A DNA stretch of 64,000 nt from Ischnura elegans. Its lineage: Eukaryota; Arthropoda; Insecta; Odonata; Coenagrionidae. Positions 56,151 to 64,000 of this stretch are shown here, one piece after another (within the stretch, counting starts at the first letter, position 1; every line of letters begins with the position of its first letter). The stretch is taken from contig NC_060247.1 of assembly GCF_921293095.1 (NCBI RefSeq), positions 55,153,111 to 55,217,110 of the forward strand, given 5' to 3'. The position numbers and the translations under genes were made by a program. Under the pieces are notes generated by a model. The model made no database searches. It was not told the origin of the DNA and worked only from the letters and a program-made list of their open reading frames with translations.

Positions 56151-56889
56151 AAGTAGTGTAATTCATGTCAATCAATTCTTTCGAAGAAACTATTTAACCA
56201 ATTATGAGAAAATACCCTTAGTGAAAAAAATGTTTGTTTCACAATTTCAGGCTTTTTCTAGCAACATTAAATGCGCATTCAGCGGGTCTCTCCAGCCTGG
56301 GCCATCGAATGATTTATATCATCGTTCATAGCCATTTAACTCTTCAAAACGAGGGCCACAGCTCTATCCTCACATCATGAAAAGTCCTACCATATCCCCT
56401 CTCCGTACGCTTCAATGTTACCGTGAACTTGATGGTGACAGGAATTTATTTTTCTTGAAAGCATTTCACGGTGGCAATTTTCATCGCTAGGTTTTCACCT
56501 AGGCAGGAGAGCGGAAATGATTTACACCGATGTCATTATTTACATTTTTTTCGACACAGGAAGTAGGCGTCGCCAAAAAAAAATAGAAAAAAATCAGGGA
56601 AACGTTCAAGCGAACGACCAAGGGCGAAAAAATGACGGATGATGTAAGTACCTCAAAGGGCATTGTACGCTTCATTCAGGGCTTGGTGGAAATTCCTAAG
56701 TTGCCTTTCCTCTCTCGTATTTCTCATTGTTTTCCTTTCTTTCGACCGTCCTTCCTTCGCCGACACTTAATGAGTGCGAGCGTACTTGAATTTTTCACAG
56801 CGGTGACCTTTTGGAAAATTTATCAGAAAACGATTTGCCATGATTTTTCCGGCGTGATAAATTCATATAGAACTTATATACCACCCACC

Positions 56890-56997
56890 ATGGAACAACT
56901 GTCCCAATCTACCGCAATGTTCTCAAACACGAGGGTTCTCCTTCTAGTGGCATGGCTGATTGTGGTGCTTCACTGCACGGATGGTAGCAGTTTGCAC
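56890..56997 (+). CDS. Tentative gene 3, exon 1: signal peptide exon
   Basis: CCACCATGG gives an excellent start context. The 36 codons that follow contain a charged/polar N terminus and a hydrophobic core (VLLLVAWLIVVLHC), then TDGSSLH, ending at CAC|GTAAGT in phase 0. That is the shape of a first coding exon for a secreted protein, though with a longish n-region. No family is recognised. The open frame extends upstream past this ATG, so an earlier start cannot be excluded. Confidence 0.4.
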
Positions 56998-57481
56998 GTA
57001 AGTGGTGCCCTGTTGTGGGAGGAATCGGACTCATAACTAAGTGCTGTGTCGAGTGTGGATCGTATTTGCTGTAGGAACTTATACCCGTGTGCGTGTGAGC
57101 ATGTTGTAACTTATCATTAGGCGATCCGGGGTGTAGTAAATATTACGACACTCCTCCGGTGACAAGGAGGAGAAGCAAGTGATGGGAGCCTGTTTCCTAA
57201 CATCAAAAATTGCGTGATTTTGTGACCCCATAGAAACATCATGATAGAGGATCTGTTGAGTTGGAAGTTATGAAAGGGTTGTTCTCATCATATTTCGTCT
57301 ATCTTGGACGATGCAAATGAGTCTTACATTGGCTGCCATCGTTATGATAATAGGGTAGTACTGTTTTTTCCGCCCTAGGATTTTTCCCAACCCAGAGTAG
57401 AGTCGCGTTACCATAGTATTTATTCATGCTATGTTATTAAATCGACTCTGGTGGTTTCAATCCGCCTTCGACGTAATTAAT

Positions 57482-57884
57482 CAGAGCCGGCCTAAGGGCG
57501 GGGCGACCGGGTTGACCGCCCCGGGCCCCGCGCTCGTGAAAAAAATATTAAAATATACGATAGTTTTCAAAATGCAATTTCATTTATTACTGTGTTGTTA
57601 AGTCCGTGCTAGACAAAAAATAATATTTTGCAAAAGGAATAATAATACAGCTAAACAAATATTCGTACATTTTTGGTTTTTTGTTTTCCCCAGAAAGTTT
57701 GAAATCTCTCCATAATGACGAACTGAAAGCAAAGTGTGAGCAACTTGAACTTGAGCTTGGTGTAGGTTTGAATGAAGGGTTTTCTAAAGACATTTGTAGA
57801 TGGGGTATAGAGTTTAATATTTTAAGTGAAGGGCCCCGCACTGAAGGTTCGCCCCTAGCCTCGCACCTGCTAGGGCCGGCCCTG
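57482..57884. mobile_element. hAT-like MITE, about 400 bp
   Basis: The ends are CAGAGCCGGCCTAAGGGCGG on the left and CAGGGCCGGCCCTAGCAGG on the reverse complement of the right. The very GC-rich termini continue with GGGGCGA and CGGGGCCC on both sides. Flanks TAATTAAT / TATTAAAT agree at 6 of 8 bases. A CAG...CTG end with an 8-bp target is typical of hAT. The AT-rich middle has a short open frame that resembles nothing I know. Confidence 0.7.
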
Positions 57885-59432
57885 TATTAAATTACTTAGT
57901 TACTTTCACGTGTTTCATTAAGGAATCTCAGAACGCCATCCTGAATCTTAATTTTACTCTATTTTAATATTCAATGGCCCATTTGCACAGATTTTCCTGC
58001 TCAGAATAAAGTGTTACGCACGAGTGATGACTCAATCCCCAGATAAAAAAAACCCTTATTAGGAATGAATATGATATGCTGGATGCTATTGCCTTCGTAA
58101 TTGCGAATTAAACCAGCGCTTAAATGTCCCTCTTTTATTGAGGCAAACTGTCGAAGAATTTTTTTTTGTTTTTTTTTCTTTATAACTTCCCAAATTTCCT
58201 CCCTGCAATTTTAGCAGTCGTAAAAATCTGGAAGAGATACGTTTGAACCGAAATTATCTGTAAAGATCTATAGTAATGGTCGGGAATATGCAATGGGTGC
58301 AGATTTTCGAAAGTGAATGGTGTCCTCTACCAAAGTGATGGGAGACGATGCGATCGGCGAGAAAATTAGCACGAAAACCTCATCGCTCTTCCAGTGCATG
58401 GTACACGGCTTACAAGCTGTTGGGGTGGCTTGTGACAGAGGACACCGCCATCTCCTATTCTCTAAATTAGTTACGAGTGAGTCACACAATAGTGCTGCGA
58501 GTTCTTTCTTCAAATTTTTAAACTCTTGGTGATACTTAAGGTTGTTTTTTCTCTCATTTGCCATGTAGTGCATAATTTTTTGGCGTTATAGAAATCTAGT
58601 ACTCATCGGCCAAAGTATGTGGGAAATTTTTTTTTCATTTCTCTGGAAAGAGATTACATCATTAAAATATGTAGATTATTCAGTTATTATTACTTCAAAA
58701 ATCAATGTGATGGATTGAAAAAATAACAGACATGACAAGTTAGGGCAAAAACTAATGGCTCCAGAATTGCGTAGAGCTTAGAGAATATCACACCAGAATA
58801 TAGAGAAAGGCTTTTTGGTAGACTCCGCGGGTTGTGCTCTATTAAAATGGACTTCTGTTAAAAGAGCTGCGTACGACCGGTAAATGGGAATACCTAATGG
58901 CTGGATGAGGAGACCGAGTAAGTGGCTGGATAAGGTAGTGTGGGGAGAATATATAATAGGTCCAAGGTAGGTGGTGAGTTCGGAAAGAAAGAATTCTTTG
59001 GGACTAACTTGCTGGTTGGGAGTAGCATATGGAGAAGGGAACCAACAGCTTAGGTCATTTGCACCATGAGGGAAGGGTATAGAAGAAGGAGTCGAGAGAG
59101 ACAAGGCCTTGACTGAGGCGCATCCATAAAGTCTAAAAAAGGTGAACTAATCCGTACGCCCGTATTCCGCAAATGACCTGCTTCCACAAACGGGGGGGCT
59201 GTTGTGGGATGCTCTTGCTAAGTGCACGATATATAAAGAAGTTGTGATTTTATAGTATTGCTGTTCTACCAATCAAAAATTAACTAAAACATGGATTTAA
59301 AATTCAATTTTGGTTTGTGGTTTGGTCAGCTATGCCTATTAAAAGCTTCGCAAGGTTAGCAAACAATTTTTTTCCGCAAAAAAATCAAGATCTTCTCTGC
59401 CTGTAGACTCCTGATATAGTCTATATAGTATA
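57885..59432. other. Inside putative intron 1 of gene 3; no supported feature
   Basis: Contains a T-rich run near 58158-58190 and a purine-rich stretch at 58860-59110. Two overlapping frames at 58268-58573 show no recognisable domain. Confidence 0.45.
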
Positions 59433-60094
59433 CAGGGTGTCCCATTCATCTTGACCACCCGAAATAACTTTTTGTCCAGATGTAAATTCAAAAATGTGTC
59501 ACGCAAATGCCCATTAGCCGTCAGGGGGGCATTAATAGGCATGATTGCCTTCCTTGTAGCTTTGTTATTTACAAAGATATGAACAGCGGTATGTCTAAAA
59601 TTTTTATATGGAACCCTAAATTTTTTATTCTGCAATTCATTTCCTCTCCTAAAGACTTATTCAAAAATGTAGCACTGTGGACCATTAACATAAACACAGT
59701 GTTATGAAAAATGACTGACTCTCTAGCGCTTAGTGCAGGTACGCGGGTATTGGAACTACTCCACTTGCTGACGTTGACGGTGAACAAATGAAAACATATT
59801 AAAATGCACACCAGTCAATAGTTTTCATAACGTTGTGTTTATGTTAATGGTCCACTGTGCTACATTTTTGAATAAGTCTTTAGGAGAGGTAATGAATTGC
59901 CGAATAAAAAATATAGGGTGCCATTTAAAAAAGACATACCGATGTTCTTATATTTGTAAATAACAAAGCTTCAAGGAAGGAAATCATGCTAATTAATGTC
60001 CCACTGACGGCTAATGAACATTTGCTTGACACATTTTTCAATTTGCATCTGGACAAAAAGTTATTTCGGGTGGTCAAGATAAATTGGACACCCG
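59433..60094. mobile_element. Fold-back element with arms of about 270 bp
   Basis: The left arm (59433 to about 59705) and right arm (about 59825 to 60094) are reverse complements along nearly their whole length. Shared phrases are TCTTGACCACCCGAAATAAC, TTTTTGTCCAGATG, TTAGCCGTCAG and CTAAAGACTTATTCAAAAAT. A unique centre of about 120 bp separates them. Outer ends are CAGGGTGTCC and CGGGTGTCC, next to TATA on both sides. No transposase is present. Confidence 0.85.
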
Positions 60095-60329
60095 TATATG
60101 CCTCCAGATATAGATGCCTCAAACGTACCAGACACATTACCACTACGTCCTATTTTCGTTGGCATTGCGGCAATATGCTATGTTAGGACGAATCCGTCAG
60201 GGAAGTTGGGTTAGGGGTAATGTGCGGAATACGGACAGTCGCGATCAAGAGAGCTTTGGGCGCAATACGTTTAACGGGCGTTCTTATCTACCGATGCTGG
60301 ATATATATGCGGAGTTCGGATGAGCCGGT

Positions 60330-60410
60330 TGGCTGTAGCCTGCTCTTAACGAGAGGCACCAAAGACTTACGGTCCCATCCGACGAAAGGAGGGCTATCTT
60401 GACGTGGCCT
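60330..60410 (-). repeat. SINE 3'-body fragment, minus strand
   Basis: On the minus strand it reads CCTTTCGTCGGATGGGACCG then TAAGTCTTTGGTGCC. This resembles the tRNA-unrelated body of the SINE at 55861 (CCGTCGGATGGGATGTTAAG). The tRNA-like head is not evident. Confidence 0.45.
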
Positions 60411-60821
60411 CCAAAAAGCACCCAAGTTGGGATCTGGGAGTCTCCGGAAAAATCAACTGCCGGGATTAATTACTTGATAGAGTGAATTATATTTTTAAAT
60501 GGGGAATAATGCAAGTGTTTAACGCATTTAACATATGAGATACATGGAAAGAATTTATCCAACGTGGTACTCATTTATTTTCCCAACGAATGGTGTGTTA
60601 GGAAAAATCCATGAAAAGAATACATCGCCCGATAATCACAATCAGAAATTAAATTTCGAGTCCCTTAACATCAAATAATGCTTAAAATTATTCTGTTGTA
60701 ATTTATTAATTATATGTCATTGTAATCAACTGCCAACTTTACCAGAATGTGTGCCTTTTAAAACAAGTAAAATTCTGACCTTTATTTGAAATGAACTTAA
60801 TTTTCTTTGGTTTTCTTTCAG

Positions 60822-60914
60822 CATAGGAATATGCCTAAGACAAAAGGACTGATTTTCCCCATCTTCTTCGGAGTTTTCCCGCAGAAATCCCTGAATCTGA
60901 CAGCGAATGCATCG
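60822..60914 (+). CDS. Tentative gene 3, exon 2
   Basis: A strong pyrimidine tract and acceptor (TTTTCTTTGGTTTTCTTTCAG) precede 93 nt (31 codons), ending at ATCG|GTGAGT. In phase 0, matching exon 1, it reads HRNMPKTKGLIFPIFFGVF and then PQKSLNLTANAS. No stop occurs in that phase. The match of phases and strong splice signals support it; no homologue is recognised. Confidence 0.4.
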
Positions 60915-62479
60915 GTGAGTACGGTTGACACTTCGTTAGAGGCCACTAGACGGAATCACCGCTTGCGCAATACTGCGTCATCGGTTGTATCCCGAAAGGT
61001 CGTCAACATGAGTGACTGCTGACCTCAAACGTTCATGGCGCTCCTATTCGGGGCTTCCCAAGTCTTTCCTCTGACCTGACCGTTGGACACAATTCATCTT
61101 ATGCACTACTGATTCGCATTACTTATATCTGTGATCAAAACTTTTTCTTTCCTCTTTGATTTCCCCATGACTTCATATAAATCATTATTGGTAACATAGA
61201 AATGGTACCCAGGCATGCAAAGAAAACTTTTTTGAAAACGGCAATAACATTCCCTTGACGAATGTTCGTCTAGCAATTTTATGACGCATAATATTCATGT
61301 CACATCTTTGAAGGGGACAAGGGGAAGGAAATCTAATCTATTAAGTGAATCTGATATGTAGCAGTTTGTAGGAAAATAAGTTGTATTCAATATTTTTGAG
61401 AGAAATAATAAGATGATTAGGCCTGATTGACATGGAACCAAACAGTGTACTAGAAGACGTTGGTTGTCTCGCGATAAATCTATTTTAATTACAGGTTTTC
61501 TACATCTCAAACCACAAAATAATGTGAGTGCGATATTTTAAAATAAGGTACTAAAACCTCATCCATGAAATGTAGATTGTGATGAGTATAATGCACGCCA
61601 GAAATTCTCTCTCAGAATTTTTTTTCCGAACCTCAGAAATTCATGAGCAAGATCTCACTTTTATCTCTGAGGATGTAAATTTATTATACATATAAAAGAT
61701 CAATTGATGGCCAAACGACAAAATAATATTTTGACATTTCTCTTCTCACCGTTGCTTGGGAAGTTTGTCAGTTGGATACTGTGAGAGTGAGGAGACAAAA
61801 AAGGGTAGGTTCACTTGTGCAGTATTTAGATCTACTAAATTGAAATTGTGGGTTATTCTGAAGAAACGCCACCAGGGGATGGAGGGGCTGTCATGAGGGC
61901 GGTGTAGGCTACCAATAGCGAAACCGAATTCGCTGTACCTGAAGAAATGGGAGACCATCCTGAGAGAAGAATGATCCAACTATTTTTCTTTAGACGTGTC
62001 ACATTCAGGTAGTTAAGCCTCTTTCATAGCGTGACTTTATCATTTCATATTCTTTAAATGTCAACTGGTAGTATTTTTACATCTCCCACTGGAAACCCAA
62101 TGACGCGGCTTGCGGGATAGGCAGTAAATATAAGGGATGTGGATGTCATGGTTAACCTATCGCAGTAACCCATAAAAATCCTGTGATCATTTTCTAATGC
62201 TTAATGAAAAATTAATGCTTTTAAATAAAATACTTGTTCTGTGAAATATTAAAAAATACGAAAACTCGTGCTCAGTAGAAAATTACATTTATACATGAAA
62301 ACATTTTTGGGGAGCAAACTTCAAAATGGAAGAAGAGTGAAACAAAAAAACTTAATAATCTAATAAGCATTATTCAAAAATTCTCAATAGTTACTAGTGG
62401 ATAGCTTATTATTATGATAAACGATTTACCCTCCGTAGTGTCATTGTGCAAACTGATTTTAATATTTTGATCTTGACAG

Positions 62480-62566
62480 ATAGCTCTACAGCTGGCGACC
62501 CTGGGTACTACTGCAACAACAGGGACGAATGCTGGATTTTGCCTCACCTGCCTGCTATTCGGATAG
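62480..62566 (+). CDS. Tentative gene 3, possible terminal exon
   Basis: An acceptor TCTTGACAG is followed by a comparatively GC-rich stretch open in all three frames for at least 28 codons. In phase 0, continuing from exon 2, it stops at TAG 62564-62566. Another frame reads the Cys-rich GDPGYYCNNRDECW and stops at 62599-62601, but would need an unseen intermediate exon to restore phase. AATAAA at 62653-62658 could serve as poly(A) signal. Confidence 0.25.
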   Translation: MALQLATLGTTATTGTNAGFCLTCLLFG

Positions 62567-62659
62567 TGAAATCACCTAATCATATTTCATTAAAAGAATA
62601 ACTTTATTTATTCGCTTTGTAATATAAATATTATCATATAACGGTGATAAAAAATAAAA

Positions 62660-64000
62660 ATAAAAAAATGACAATATCTATTGTATATATCTTATTCATT
62701 AAGCTTCATTTAATGGTTTCAAAAATTCACAAAGCCATCAAGGTGTCGTAAGTAATATTTCAGCTCAGTAAGCAAGTTTAGAGTTCAGAAAAAAAATCTT
62801 AAAGATGACTTAGAGAAATAAAAATAAGGATTTTAACTTTGCTCAAAAAAAGGTACAACGTGGTTTATTCAGACGGCGATTACAAAGAAACACTCACAAA
62901 ATATTTTGCTGCACAAGGAAACATAATTTGTTGTGTTACGGTTCATTGCGAAAGTTATAATGGGAATTTATAATATATATAAAGCATTACCCATTGCTAC
63001 TCCACTGAATCGAATTAGAAAAACGTTTCTAAAACCACTTAAGACTAGGAGTTTTCTCCGAAGAAAAATTCTTCCTAGTATTGTCTTTATATTAGCGGTA
63101 ATAATAATTCCACGTGGCCAGGAATATATTTCAAACATAATAAAATTATTCAGTATTGAAATTAATTGCGCAAAGTTATTTTTAATTAATGCCTCATCGT
63201 CGGTAGTAGGATGGATATTACACATTAATCTATCATTCTGTCAAGATGCAGTGAAAGTTTTGGGCTGTTAAACCAAGAATGATGTATCACCATAAGGCAT
63301 CAATTAATTTTTATTTTCAGAGAAAGAACGAGCAAAGCATTATCCAGTATAATTTTAGATGTTTACTGTCAGAAAAGGACAATTTTCTCTAAATTCCATT
63401 ATTCATAAATGATAAACATAATGTATGACCATAGGTTTGCTCTCTCTAATTAAGACATCCGGGTTTGGAGATCTACGGCTTAATTTTTCGAGTCATAGAT
63501 TTGGTTCAAAGCGATTAACACAAAAGAATATTATTTAATACGTAAAGATGAATAATACCCGTTTGCGACAGAAAATACGGAGAAGAAACTAATTTTATGT
63601 CCGTCAATGTATTGCGTGAAACATTCCATCCAAGTCTACCACGCATTTTCACTATGAAATTGCTTCCTTGATTAATTAACGAATAAAGAGATTAAGGAAC
63701 CATTGTAGGTATTATCATTCCTTAACTATCGATATCGCATAGCGAAATTTGTTGTTCTTAGATTGTGAGAAACTCAAACAATTATGCATGGTTTTACACG
63801 AAATTTGTAACATACGGTCGCCTTTAAATTGATCATCGTAATATCATAAGCAAAGTTATATCAATTCCCTAAATATGGCCAGATCATATTAAATAGAGGA
63901 TTTATAGTATATAGACGCGTAGGCTATGTCATTTTTAGTAACATATGGAGTAAAATGAATTTTTGATAGAATGAATGACTTAAATGGTAAATGTTTAACT
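62660..64000. other. AT-rich right edge, no supported gene
   Basis: A 112-codon frame at 62933-63271 has scattered hydrophobic stretches but no recognisable domain and no splice or promoter context, so I do not call it. No repeat boundaries are seen. Confidence 0.45.

Noticed and set aside
58268-58573. Gene on either strand (71 and 101 codons)
   Set aside because: Both strands are open, no domain is seen, and the stretch lies inside a putative intron without splice support.
62933-63271. 112-codon frame with hydrophobic stretches
   Set aside because: AT-rich composition produces such stretches, and the opposite strand is equally open.

Overview
The window looks like nuclear DNA of an arthropod, probably an insect. 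It is AT-rich, its genes have introns with GT/AG borders, and a nuclear mitochondrial insert of nad4 reads sensibly in the invertebrate mitochondrial code. The transposon types (Gypsy, RTE, Penelope, Helitron, mariner, TIR elements, tRNA-SINE) are those common in arthropods. The species cannot be told from the sequence alone.

The main content is a tandem segmental duplication carrying two complete six-exon genes for secreted serine carboxypeptidases of the CPVL / vitellogenic-carboxypeptidase group (peptidase family S10). Unit 1 is a non-coding flank (3416-12333) followed by gene copy 1 (coding 14038-22017). Unit 2 is the matching flank (23184-31510) followed by gene copy 2 (coding 37356-50928). 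Both genes encode 474 residues with identical exon lengths (318, 187, 147, 75, 170 and 528 nt) and an intact Ser215-Asp392-His449 triad. Copy 2 has changes at conserved motifs, a compensated double frameshift near its N terminus and an intron 2 inflated by transposons. A block at residues 266-310 differs almost only at amino-acid-changing sites.

Region by region: 1-3415 is the 3' part of a Gypsy-type LTR retrotransposon with protease-integrase-RT-RNase H order (Gmr1-like), ending in a 208-bp LTR. 3416-12333 is flank A, with mariner fragments and a 2.1-kb Helitron (7378-9497). 12346-13520 is a minus-strand RTE fragment. 14038-22017 is gene 1. 22018-23183 has no gene I can support. 23184-31510 is flank A', without the Helitron but with a 652-bp TIR element. 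31511-37240 is a decayed repeat field with a roughly 520-bp period, holding a LINE 3' end and a small MITE. 37356-50928 is gene 2; its intron 2 holds an RTE copy, a Helitron truncated at its 3' end and a Penelope-like element with a GIY-YIG domain. 50929-64000 holds several MITEs, the nad4 NUMT, a tRNA-SINE, a 662-bp fold-back element and a tentative small secreted-protein gene (exons at 56890-56997, 60822-60914 and perhaps 62480).

Because the two units can be aligned by eye, several insertions in one unit can be checked against an empty site in the other. This fixes the boundaries of the LTR element, Helitron, RTE and Penelope-like insertions to within a few bases and shows they arrived after the duplication.
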